From NCBI GenBank assembly GCA_031404355.1, contig JANNHK010000259.1, positions 1-13,843 on the forward strand: a DNA stretch of 13,843 nucleotides, in the 5' to 3' direction. This document shows, piece after piece, positions 1 to 6,703 of the stretch; within the stretch, counting starts at the first letter, position 1; each line of letters begins with the position of its first letter. Made by a program: the position numbers and the translations under genes. Source of the stretch: JANNHK01 sp031404355. Its GTDB lineage: Bacteria > Actinomycetota > Acidimicrobiia > IMCC26256 > PALSA-610. The notes beneath the pieces are model-generated. The model was not told where the DNA came from. It was given only the letters and a program-made list of their open reading frames with translations, and made no database searches.

Positions 1-1059
1 TCGGGTGCGGTCGTCGGGGCGCTGTGGGTCATCGGACTGCCGTCCTTCTTCCCCGGCAACGACACGGTGCCGCTCTTCGTCTCGAGCATCGGCCTGTTGC
101 TGATCTTGTTGTACATCCCCGGCGGGTTCGCGCAGATCGGCTACTGGGCCCGCGACGCTCTGCTCGGCGTCCTCGCCCGCCGTCTCCCCGCGGCGCCGAT
201 CAAGTCAACCGCGGCGGTGCCTGTTTCGTTGTCACGCGTCGGCGCGCAGGCGTTCGCGCCGGTCAACGCCGACGGCACGGTCCTCGCGACCGTTGCGTTG
301 ACCGTGCGGTACGGCGGTCTCGTCGCGGTCGACGGCATCGACGTATTCGCCGGGCCGGGCGAGGTCGTCGGGCTCATCGGCAACAACGGTGCGGGAAAGT
401 CGACGCTGCTCAACGCGATCGGCGGCTACGTGAAGAGCAGCGGCTCGGTGCAGCTTCTCGGTCGAGAGGTCAGCGGGCGACGGCCGCACCAGCGCGCCCG
501 CCTCGGGCTCGGGCGCACCTTCCAGGCGGCCACGCTGTACCCGGAACTCACCGTGCGCGACGCCGTGCTCGTCGCCATGGAAGCGCGCCACCGCACGTCG
601 TTCTGGGGCACCCTCGCCGTCTTCCCTCAGATCAGACCCGAACGGTCCCGCCGGGCCGAGGCCGCCGAGCTGATCGACTTCCTCGGCCTGGGTCGCTACG
701 CCGACCGCTACATCGCCGAACTGTCGACGGGTACCCGCCGCATCGTCGAGCTGGCCACCGTCCTCGCCGTCGCGCCCCGGGTGTTGTGCCTCGACGAGCC
801 GACCGCCGGCGTCGCGCAGCGCGAAGCCGAGGCCTTCGGGCCGCTGATCACGAGCATCCAGCGTGAACTCGACGCCACGCTCGTGATCGTCGAGCACGAC
901 CTCCCGATGATCATGTCGATCAGCGACCGGATCTACTGCCTCGAAGCCGGACAGGTCATCGCGGAGGGCCCGCCCGAAGACATTCGAGCGAACCCCCGCG
1001 TCATTGCGTCCTACCTCGGTACCGACGAGCGCGCCATCATGCGCAGCGACGCCCGCTGA
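1..1059 (+). CDS. Branched-chain amino acid-type ABC transporter permease/ATPase fusion (LivM-LivG-like), 5' truncated
   Basis: The frame is open from base 1, so the start lies outside the window; 352 residues are visible. The first ~45 residues are hydrophobic and read like the last membrane segment of a LivM-type permease, followed by a linker and a complete ABC ATPase domain. Visible motifs are Walker A GNNGAGKST (about nt 379-405), a Q-loop in GRTFQ, the signature LSTGTRR (nt 721-741), Walker B VLCLDEP (about nt 781-801) and the H-loop in VIVEHD. A LivM permease fused to a LivG ATPase is a known arrangement in the HAAT family of amino-acid/amide importers; the substrate is not determined here. 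The signature has Thr where the canonical LSGGQ has the first Gly. It converges on the solute-binding lipoprotein gene with 3 nt between the stops, so the two probably belong to one transporter although transcribed from opposite strands. Confidence 0.88.
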   Translation, partial: SGAVVGALWVIGLPSFFPGNDTVPLFVSSIGLLLILLYIPGGFAQIGYWARDALLGVLARRLPAAPIKSTAAVPVSLSRVGAQAFAPVNADGTVLATVALTVRYGGLVAVDGIDVFAGPGEVVGLIGNNGAGKSTLLNAIGGYVKSSGSVQLLGREVSGRRPHQRARLGLGRTFQAATLYPELTVRDAVLVAMEARHRTSFWGTLAVFPQIRPERSRRAEAAELIDFLGLGRYADRYIAELSTGTRRIVELATVLAVAPRVLCLDEPTAGVAQREAEAFGPLITSIQRELDATLVIVEHDLPMIMSISDRIYCLEAGQVIAEGPPEDIRANPRVIASYLGTDERAIMRSDAR

Positions 1060-1062
1060 TCG

Positions 1063-2478
1063 TCAGGCGCACTTCCCGCCGCTGGCGTCGGCCAGTTCGG
1101 TCACGCCGCTCCAGTCGCCGTTCTCTCCGATCGTGGAATCGAACGCTACGAGCCGGAACTCGTCGCCACCGGTGTACTTGCCTTCGCAGAACGACGCGAT
1201 ATTCGCCGTCGGCAACACGATGACCCCGAGGCCGTGGATCGAGTCGCGCCAGGTGTCGGTGTTGACCTCGGCGCCCGCGCCCTCGAGTCCGAGGGCGAGG
1301 ATGTCGAGCAGGTCGCAGAAGTCCTCGACCGCGACGTAGGACTCGACGGTCTTGCCGTCGGCGCCCGGGGTCACCTCGTCGGGTCCGAGAACCGCCTCGC
1401 CCGTTGCCTCCTCGACCACGTCGATGCAGTGTTGGAGCTTCTCGTTCGGTGCCGCCCACCGCTCCGACCGGGTTTGGCCCTCGATCGTCAGCATCCCCTC
1501 GTACGGGTTCGGGTCGGCGCCGGCAGCCGCGGCGTCCTGGCCCTGCTCGACCACCGAGCCCGAGTCGGCCAGCAACAGCACGCCCGGTATCTCGGCGGCG
1601 ATCTTGTCGACGAACTGCTTCGACGAAATATTCAGACCCGCCATGAAGATGGTGTCGACACCCTCGCCCTTCCAGACCTCGATGGCGCCGTCGAGTTGTG
1701 CCTGCGCAGCCGTGGTGTCGGTCCCGCTGATCGTCAGGACCGCGGTCGTGCCCGTCTCGGCACCGATCTCTTCGAGCCCGGGCGTGATGACGTCGTCGAT
1801 GCGGTTCTGCGTGTTGTTGTCGCCGAGGACCGCGACCGTCTTGCCCTCCAGCGTTCCCTCGTCGCCGAGGAGCGTGATGAGATTTCCGGCGGTGGCGTCG
1901 GGGGTGCCGCCCGGCGTCAGCAGGAGTGCGGGCTGAGCTTCTTCGATCCACGGTGCTTGCAACTCGTGGCCGATGTGCACCGTGTCGTTATCGCGCGTGA
2001 GGCACAACTGGCCCTCACCGGTGAAGTCGATGAACCCGCCCAGCACCGCGAACACCTGCTCGTCGTCGGTCATGGTCGTGCAGATCGCCTGCGGACTCGG
2101 TTCCGCGCCCGGGAGCGGCGGGTATTCCAGGAACACCGGCTCGAGCTGGTGGCCGCCGGCGCCGCCGTTGGCGTTGATGTCGTCGATGAGCGCCGTCGCA
2201 ATCGCTTTCTGGTCGCCGTGCGTGAAATCGACGAAGTCGGCAATGGCGCCGAAGTCGATGTAGAGGACCCCGATCTTGACCGGTTCGGCGGAGGCGCCAT
2301 CGTCGTCGCCCTCGGCCGTGGTTTCCTCGGTCGTATCGTCGGCCTCGGTCGTATCCGTGGCCGCGTCGTCATCGTCGTCGTCACCACCACAAGCCGCAAA
2401 CACCAAAGCCCCGACGCATAGCGCCGCAAACAACGCACGACTCCGTGCCAACCCCGAGAACAGTCCGGACCGACGCAT
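1063..2478 (-). CDS. ABC transporter solute-binding lipoprotein (type 1 periplasmic-binding fold, LivK-like)
   Basis: The 471-residue protein starts MRRSGLFSGL and has an Arg-containing n-region, a hydrophobic stretch, and a lipobox-like VFAAC with the acceptor Cys at position 30. An acidic, Thr-rich linker of about 35 residues follows (poly-Asp, then TTEADDTTEE), a common tether in actinobacterial lipoproteins. The binding domain starts near PVKIGVLY and continues in the style of Peripla_BP_6 proteins that serve amino-acid/amide ABC importers. I chose the ATG at 2478 over the in-frame GTG at 2496 because an AGGGGGG Shine-Dalgarno lies 5 nt upstream of the ATG. The protein would be membrane-anchored outside the cell and deliver ligand to a permease, plausibly the one encoded at 1-1059. 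The ligand is unknown. The -3 lipobox residue is Phe rather than the usual Leu. Confidence 0.87.
   Translation of the reverse strand: MRRSGLFSGLARSRALFAALCVGALVFAACGGDDDDDDAATDTTEADDTTEETTAEGDDDGASAEPVKIGVLYIDFGAIADFVDFTHGDQKAIATALIDDINANGGAGGHQLEPVFLEYPPLPGAEPSPQAICTTMTDDEQVFAVLGGFIDFTGEGQLCLTRDNDTVHIGHELQAPWIEEAQPALLLTPGGTPDATAGNLITLLGDEGTLEGKTVAVLGDNNTQNRIDDVITPGLEEIGAETGTTAVLTISGTDTTAAQAQLDGAIEVWKGEGVDTIFMAGLNISSKQFVDKIAAEIPGVLLLADSGSVVEQGQDAAAAGADPNPYEGMLTIEGQTRSERWAAPNEKLQHCIDVVEEATGEAVLGPDEVTPGADGKTVESYVAVEDFCDLLDILALGLEGAGAEVNTDTWRDSIHGLGVIVLPTANIASFCEGKYTGGDEFRLVAFDSTIGENGDWSGVTELADASGGKCA
2325..2355. repeat. Short in-frame direct repeat in the lipoprotein linker
   Basis: CCTCGGTCGTATC occurs at 2325-2337 and again at 2343-2355, an 18-nt period (six codons) encoding repeated Thr/Glu/Asp-rich linker residues. 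A GTC/ATC triplet run at 2365-2382 encodes the adjoining poly-Asp. Both sit in the unstructured tether next to the lipid anchor, where in-frame length change should be tolerated. Confidence 0.6.
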
Positions 2479-2483
2479 TGCAA

Positions 2484-2490
2484 CCCCCCT
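2484..2490 (-). promoter_or_regulatory. Shine-Dalgarno that sets the lipoprotein start
   Basis: On the minus strand AGGGGGG is followed by TTGCA and then the ATG at 2478. This spacing supports the ATG over the GTG at 2496, which has no comparable ribosome-binding site. Confidence 0.6.
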
Positions 2491-2508
2491 GGTCACCGAT
2501 TGGCCCGG

Positions 2509-2528
2509 ACTCTATGACGCAAACGTCA
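2509..2528 (-). promoter_or_regulatory. Candidate promoter -10 and overlapping palindromic operator for the lipoprotein gene
   Basis: On the minus strand TAGAGT (2514-2509) matches the TANNNT -10 pattern and would give a leader of about 24 nt before the ATG at 2478, with the Shine-Dalgarno inside it. Directly upstream, 2515-2528 reads TGACGCAAACGTCA, a perfect 5-bp inverted repeat (TGACG/CGTCA) around a 4-nt centre, in the spacer where a repressor would block polymerase. No convincing -35 element is visible. Function is inferred from position and symmetry only. Confidence 0.35.
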
Positions 2529-2673
2529 GCTTGTCTTGGAGGGTCGCGCTCAGGTCAGGTGGCCGCCGCACGACGCGGCGACCGGAGCGACGGAGGAGCG
2601 CAGGAAGCTCGCCGGGAGCGGTGACGATCTCTCGAGCGCCGAAGGCGCCCCCAAGTCGGAACCCGACCCAGAA
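2529..2673. other. Intergenic remainder between ABC-F and lipoprotein genes
   Basis: This stretch between the ABC-F stop (TAA, 2676-2674) and the lipoprotein promoter carries no convincing gene. Short open frames here run through into flanking genes and look like high-GC shadows. The only structure I see is the hairpin at 2636-2648. Confidence 0.5.
2636..2648 (-). terminator. Weak hairpin downstream of ABC-F gene
   Basis: GCGCC-TTC-GGCGC (minus strand) forms a perfect 5-bp stem with a 3-nt loop, starting 25 nt after the ABC-F stop. There is no U-tract, so it is not a canonical intrinsic terminator. It could slow polymerase or protect the 3' end of the transcript. Confidence 0.25.
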
Positions 2674-4272
2674 TTACGCGAGTGCAACGAGGTCCATCAG
2701 GTCGTCGGACCAGTAGTCCAACGTTCCTTCCGGCATCAACAGCACTCTGTCTGGGGCTAGTGCTTCGACGAACTCCACGTCGTGGCTGACCAGGAGCATT
2801 GCGCCCTTCCACTCACGCAGCGCGGTGCCGACCGCGGTGCGCGAGGGCGGGTCGAGGTTGTTGGTCGGCTCGTCGAGCAGGAGCAGGTTGTGCCCGCCGG
2901 CAACCAGCATCGACAAGGAGAGCTTCGTCTTCTCGCCGCCCGACAGCGTGCTCGCGTCCTGGAAGGCGAGGTCGCCCCGCAGCCCGAACATCCCGAGCAG
3001 CCCGCGCAGGTACTGGTCGGTAAGCGTGCTCGGGGCGACGGTGCGGGCGTGGGCAAGCGCCGACTGCCCGGCCGAAATGTTCTCGTGCTCCTGCGCGTAG
3101 TAGCCCATCGAGACGTTGTGCCCGAGCCGCACCTCGCCCAACTCCGGCTCGAGTTCACCCGTCAGCGAGCGCAACAACGTGGTCTTGCCGGCGCCGTTGA
3201 GACCGAGCACGAGGAGCCGTTCGGTGCGCCCGACGTCGAAGGTGACGTCCTCGAAGATCGTCTTGCGGCCGAACGCCTTGGCCAGGTCCTTCACCTCGAG
3301 CACGGTCTTGCCCGCGCGCGGCGGCACCGGGAGCGTGACCCGCATCGTCTTCTTGGCCTTGGGCGCGTCGATCTTCGTCGCCGCCATGCGGTCGACGCGC
3401 GCGTCGAGCACCTTGGCCAGCCGGGCGCGCGACTGGGTTTGATGCCGCATGCCGTCGGCCAGCGTCTTCAGGCGCTTCATCTCCGACTCCTGGCGCGTCG
3501 CGATCTTCGTGCGCGACTTCTCGTCGACGTCGCGGGCCGTGAGGTACTGCGAGTAGGTGCCCTTGTATTCGACGAGTTCACCCTCGTCGAGGTGCAGCAC
3601 GCGCGTCATGGCGTGGTCGAGCAGCGCGAGGTCGTGACTGATGACGAGGAGCGCGCCCTTAAAGGTGCGCAAGAAGTTCATCAGCCATTCCTTGGCGTCG
3701 ACGTCGAGGTGGTTCGTCGGTTCGTCGAGGAGCAGCACGTCGCTGCCGGCGAAGAGGATCCGCGCCAGTTCGGCGCGGCGGCGCTCGCCACCCGAGAGCG
3801 CGCCGATCGGGAGGTCGAGCCGGTCGGGCGCAAGGCCGAGACCGTCGACCATGCGGCGCACCTCGGCTTCGGCCGCGTACCCACCGGCGTCGCGGAACGC
3901 GTCCTCGGCGTTCGAGTACGCCCGCACGTTGCGGGCCGACGGGTCGGCGTCGACGTTGTGGCGGAGGTCGTCGAGTTTGCGGGCGGCGGCGTCGAGGCCC
4001 CGGCCGGAGAGCACGTGCGCGAGCGCGGTGCCGTCGAGGCCCCTGCCGCGCGATGGCGGGTCCTGCGGCAGGTACCCGAGGCCCTCGCGGGGCCGGGAGA
4101 CGACCCCGCTCGCGGCGTCGGCGTCGCCGGCAATCACCTTCAGCAGCGAGGTCTTGCCCGCACCGTTGCGGCCGACGAGGCCGACCTTGTCACCCGCGTG
4201 CAATGAGAACGACGCGCCCGCGACGACGTACTTACCGCCGACCTCGACCGCGACTTCCCGGGCTTGGAGCAC
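2674..4272 (-). CDS. ABC-F family ATP-binding protein (tandem ABC domains, ribosome-associated type)
   Basis: The protein has 532 residues and two ABC ATPase domains without membrane segments, the ABC-F layout. Domain 1 has Walker A GRNGAGKT (34-41), signature LSGGE (159-163), Walker B VLLLDEPTNHLD (179-190) and H-loop His213. Domain 2 has Walker A GLNGAGKT (357-364), signature LSGGE (443-447), Walker B LLLLDEPTNNLD (463-474) and H-loop His497. A charged, largely helical linker (about 240-325) corresponds to the P-site tRNA interaction region of the family. ABC-F proteins bind the ribosome E site and act as translation factors or antibiotic-resistance factors; the sequence does not show which applies here. 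The start is GTG at 4272, 20 nt after the upstream redox gene, with no Shine-Dalgarno but a possible -10 just upstream. An ATG at 4279 is out of frame. Confidence 0.92.
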   Translation of the reverse strand: MLQAREVAVEVGGKYVVAGASFSLHAGDKVGLVGRNGAGKTSLLKVIAGDADAASGVVSRPREGLGYLPQDPPSRGRGLDGTALAHVLSGRGLDAAARKLDDLRHNVDADPSARNVRAYSNAEDAFRDAGGYAAEAEVRRMVDGLGLAPDRLDLPIGALSGGERRRAELARILFAGSDVLLLDEPTNHLDVDAKEWLMNFLRTFKGALLVISHDLALLDHAMTRVLHLDEGELVEYKGTYSQYLTARDVDEKSRTKIATRQESEMKRLKTLADGMRHQTQSRARLAKVLDARVDRMAATKIDAPKAKKTMRVTLPVPPRAGKTVLEVKDLAKAFGRKTIFEDVTFDVGRTERLLVLGLNGAGKTTLLRSLTGELEPELGEVRLGHNVSMGYYAQEHENISAGQSALAHARTVAPSTLTDQYLRGLLGMFGLRGDLAFQDASTLSGGEKTKLSLSMLVAGGHNLLLLDEPTNNLDPPSRTAVGTALREWKGAMLLVSHDVEFVEALAPDRVLLMPEGTLDYWSDDLMDLVALA

Positions 4273-4283
4273 CGACCATTATC
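4273..4283 (-). promoter_or_regulatory. Possible leaderless promoter of the ABC-F gene
   Basis: On the minus strand GATAAT (4283-4278) resembles an extended actinobacterial -10 and is followed by GGTCG and then the GTG start at 4272. That places a transcription start at or near the first base of the start codon, as in the leaderless transcripts common in Actinobacteria, and would explain the missing Shine-Dalgarno. It lies in the 20-nt gap behind the redox gene, so ABC-F could be expressed separately from the operon. I see no clear -35 element. Confidence 0.35.
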
Positions 4284-4292
4284 GCGCGCGAG

Positions 4293-5309
4293 CTACCCGC
4301 CCTTGTCGGCGGACTTGTAGCCGGGTGCTCCGCCCTCCACCCATTCGCCGACAAAGTCGAAGAACTCCTGGCCGAAGGGGTCTCCGCCCCGCAGCGGCAG
4401 GGTGCCCCGCCGGATGGTGAAGTCGTACGGCGCCAGTTCTGCGGCCCGGGCGAAATGCACCTCGGCCCGGTCGTCGCGCCCGACACGGTGCAAATACGCA
4501 CCGAGACGGCGTTCGGCGCGCGCCAGCTGTTGCTCGGGGGTCGTCACGATCAGCCGCGCCTTGGCCTCCTCGGCCGAGTACGGCAGCACCCCGTCGCGCA
4601 CCCAGGCGCGGAGCTGCTCGTGGTGCACGGTGGAATCGATCTGGGTGAAGTCCTTGAAGAGGTCGTTCACGGGCGCGTTGACGGGCGCGCGCACGACGCG
4701 GTCGTCCTCGTCGATCCAGATGACCGTCGGCACGTTGTAGATGCCGAGCTGGTCAGCAGTCAGGTGGTCGGGGTCGACGAGCGTGGGATAGGTCGGTGAC
4801 GCGGCATCGATCCACTCGCGCGCGGCCGCCGCTTCGTCGAGCGCGACGGCGACGACGGTGAATCCGGACTCGGCGAGTTCGTCATGGAGTTCCTGCCACC
4901 CGGGCAGGTCGTAGCGACAGCCTCACCACGACGCCCACGCGAAGAACAGCTTCTTCTTGCGCCCGATCGACGACCACGAGAATGCGTCGCCCTCGATGTC
5001 GGCCAGCGTGAAGTCGTCGACCCGCATGCCGGTCTGTTGTTCGGATCGAGCGGTTGCCGGCGTCCCGAGGACCGCGACCTGGGCCTCGTCGTCGACCGCG
5101 AACGGACTGCCCAGTGCCGCGGCCGCGGCGCGCAGTTCGACACCCCCCTCGACGGCGACGGTCCCGTTGCGCACGGGGACGCACACGGCGCCGCGGCACA
5201 GCCCTTCGGGCTTCAGCTCCCATCCCGTGGCGTGAGTGAGGTCCTCGGGCGCGACGACAAGGCCGGCGATGTTCACTTCGCCGTGGTCGGTGATCAGGGT
5301 CCAGGTCAT
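4293..5309 (-). CDS. Probable selenocysteine-containing thioredoxin-fold redox protein (TGA at codon 129 read as Sec)
   Basis: The frame from ATG 5309 to TAG 4295-4293 gives 338 residues with one in-frame TGA at codon 129. Residues 1-~90 form an N-terminal region with C38-x4-C43 (GLCRGAVC). A redoxin/thioredoxin-like domain follows from about 95: FFAWASW, then TGA, then GCRYDLPGWQ; the strand TVVAVALDE; and the cis-Pro motif NVPTVIW (Pro194). The C-terminal part (about 258-302) is helical with a TPR-like A-x2-HFARAAELAP. No signal peptide is visible, so it is probably cytoplasmic. The TGA occupies the place of the N-terminal catalytic Cys and is followed by a SECIS-like hairpin. The resulting motif is U-x-C, one residue shorter than the usual CxxC. 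Its ATG overlaps the amidase stop (ATGA), so it is coupled to the operon. Family knowledge gives disulfide/peroxide redox activity; the partner is unknown. The alternative is a nonsense mutation or sequencing error (TGC to TGA). Confidence 0.78.
4892..4908 (-). promoter_or_regulatory. Candidate bacterial SECIS hairpin downstream of the UGA
   Basis: The minus strand reads CCTGCC-CGGGT-GGCAGG: a perfect 6-bp stem with a 5-nt loop. The stem begins 14 nt after the TGA and the loop begins after 20 nt. The published bacterial SECIS consensus (bSECISearch model) asks for an apical loop of 3-14 nt, an upper stem of 4-16 bp, a G among the first two loop bases and about 16-37 nt from UGA to loop; all are met here (loop C-G-G-G-U). 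The hairpin is inside the coding region and encodes LPGWQ. SelB binding is inferred. Confidence 0.65.
4923..4925 (-). other. In-frame UGA, probable selenocysteine codon (Sec129)
   Basis: The TGA lies in WASW-TGA-GC, exactly at the first redox-active residue of a thioredoxin-type active site. Translation remains open and family-like for 209 further codons to TAG. TGA is also the normal stop of several neighbours (1-1059, lipoprotein, amidase, AftD-like, methyltransferase) and Trp is encoded by TGG, so wholesale code reassignment does not explain it. Confidence 0.75.
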
Positions 5310-6703
5310 CGGGGGGATCCGGGTGCGACGAGTGGCCAGGGACGTTCGCGTTCGGCGGCGAGGGCCATGTCGAGCAGCCAGCCTTCGCGGTGATGCGGTG
5401 CGAGCACCTGCAACCCGACGGGCAGGCCGCGCACGGTGCCGACGGGTATCGACACCGCGGGGCTCCCGTAGATGTTCGCGGGAATGGTCAGCGCGCCGTT
5501 GTTTCCGGGGCTGACCTCGACGCCGTTGACGACGTTCGGCAGCGGCCCCTCCGCTCCGAACGCGACGTCGGGGTTCGTCGACGCGATGACGAAGTCGACC
5601 TGGTCGAAGAGGTCGGCCATCGCTTCGTTGGTGCGCACGCGCGTGGCCTCGATCTTCGCCCGCACGTCGATGTTGTACATCTTTTCGGCGATACGTAAGC
5701 CGAAGCGGATCTCGCGCGTGAGGTCGCCGATGCAGTCGGGCCAGAGGTCACCCAGGTCCTTGCGCACTTCGGCGAGACCGGCGAGGGCCCACTCCAAACT
5801 CAGCTCGGGCAGCTTCACCGGAACGTCGACGAGTTCCAGACCCCACGACCGAGCGAGGTCTTCGGCGGCGGCGACGACCGTGGCCGCGACGTCGTCGGAG
5901 ACTGCGGCGACACCGAGGTCCACGGCGATGACGGCACGCTTGCCCCGGAGGTCGTACGAGCCGAGCCCCGCTTCCCAGCCTTCGACGCGAGGAAGGCTGT
6001 AGGGGTCGCGCGAGTCGAATCCGTTGCACACGTCGAGATAGCGCGCCATGTCGCGGACCGAGCGCGAGAGACATCCGCTCACTGCCGTCAGAGACCCGAT
6101 GACGAGATCAGGTCCCTTCGGGATGCGACCGTACGTGTTCTTGAGGCCGGGAAGGCCGGTGAACGCGGCCGGGATGCGAATCGAGCCGCCGCCGTCACCA
6201 CCGGTCGCGAGCGGAACGAGGCCGCCCGCCACCGCGGACGCGGCACCGCCCGACGAACCACCGGGTGTGCGGTCGTGGTTCCACGGATTGAGCGTCGCGC
6301 CGTTCAACTTCGTGCACGTGAGGTTCACGCCGCCGAACTCGCTCGCAGTCGTGAGACCGACGAGCACGGAGCCCGCGGCGCGCAACCGCTGCACCATCGT
6401 CGAGTCGTGCGTTGCGACGCGGTCCCGCAGCACGACCGACGCCTCTGTCAGCGGCCACCCCGACACGGGCGATAGCTCTTTGACGCCGACGGGTACGCCG
6501 CCGAACGGCAACGACACGTCGGCGCGTTCGGCCTCGGCGCGCGCCTCGTCGGGCGCGAGATACGAGAACGCGTTCAGCGCCGACCCGTCGATCGCGGCGA
6601 GTGTGGCGTCGAGTTCCTCGAGCGGGCTGCGCTCGCGCGCGCGGAACGCGTCGACCAAGCCGCACGCGTCTCCCAGCCACGGTTCAGCGGTCATGGGGCT
6701 CAT
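5306..6703 (-). CDS. Amidase signature family enzyme
   Basis: The 465-residue protein has the Ser-cisSer-Lys hydrolase layout of the amidase signature family: catalytic Lys75 in PVGVKE, the Gly/Ser-rich run TPGGSSGGAASAVAG with the cis-Ser at 150/151, and the nucleophile Ser174 in GGDGGGSIRIPA. Length is normal for the family (about 450-500). It hydrolyses a C-N amide bond; the physiological amide cannot be read from sequence. It is not an obvious GatA, because no gatB or gatC is adjacent. There is no signal peptide or membrane segment, so it should be cytoplasmic. The start ATG at 6703 overlaps the AftD-like stop (ATGA); an in-frame ATG at 6694 is an alternative. Its own stop overlaps the redox-protein start by 4 nt (ATGA), so it is coupled on both sides. 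Confidence 0.9.
   Translation of the reverse strand: MSPMTAEPWLGDACGLVDAFRARERSPLEELDATLAAIDGSALNAFSYLAPDEARAEAERADVSLPFGGVPVGVKELSPVSGWPLTEASVVLRDRVATHDSTMVQRLRAAGSVLVGLTTASEFGGVNLTCTKLNGATLNPWNHDRTPGGSSGGAASAVAGGLVPLATGGDGGGSIRIPAAFTGLPGLKNTYGRIPKGPDLVIGSLTAVSGCLSRSVRDMARYLDVCNGFDSRDPYSLPRVEGWEAGLGSYDLRGKRAVIAVDLGVAAVSDDVAATVVAAAEDLARSWGLELVDVPVKLPELSLEWALAGLAEVRKDLGDLWPDCIGDLTREIRFGLRIAEKMYNIDVRAKIEATRVRTNEAMADLFDQVDFVIASTNPDVAFGAEGPLPNVVNGVEVSPGNNGALTIPANIYGSPAVSIPVGTVRGLPVGLQVLAPHHREGWLLDMALAAERERPWPLVAPGSPR

Noticed and set aside
1234..2421. 395-codon plus-strand open frame opposite the lipoprotein
   Set aside because: Low-complexity antisense frame; the minus strand has signal peptide, lipobox, linker and ribosome-binding site.
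2782..4206. 474-codon plus-strand open frame opposite ABC-F
   Set aside because: Antisense shadow of a gene with every ABC-F motif intact.
4293..4733. Separate gene starting at GTG 4733
   Set aside because: It begins inside the cis-Pro motif NVPT of the thioredoxin fold and continues the frame of the upstream part with no stop except the single TGA; it is the C-terminal part of the Sec protein.
4923..4925. Genome-wide UGA reassignment to Trp or Gly
   Set aside because: Several neighbouring genes end in TGA at sensible places, including 4-nt overlaps, and Trp is encoded by TGG throughout.
4923..5309. Pseudogene or 128-aa stand-alone protein ending at the TGA
   Set aside because: The downstream 209 codons keep frame, motifs and no other stop. 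Decay would usually leave more than one lesion. A sequencing error remains possible and is stated.
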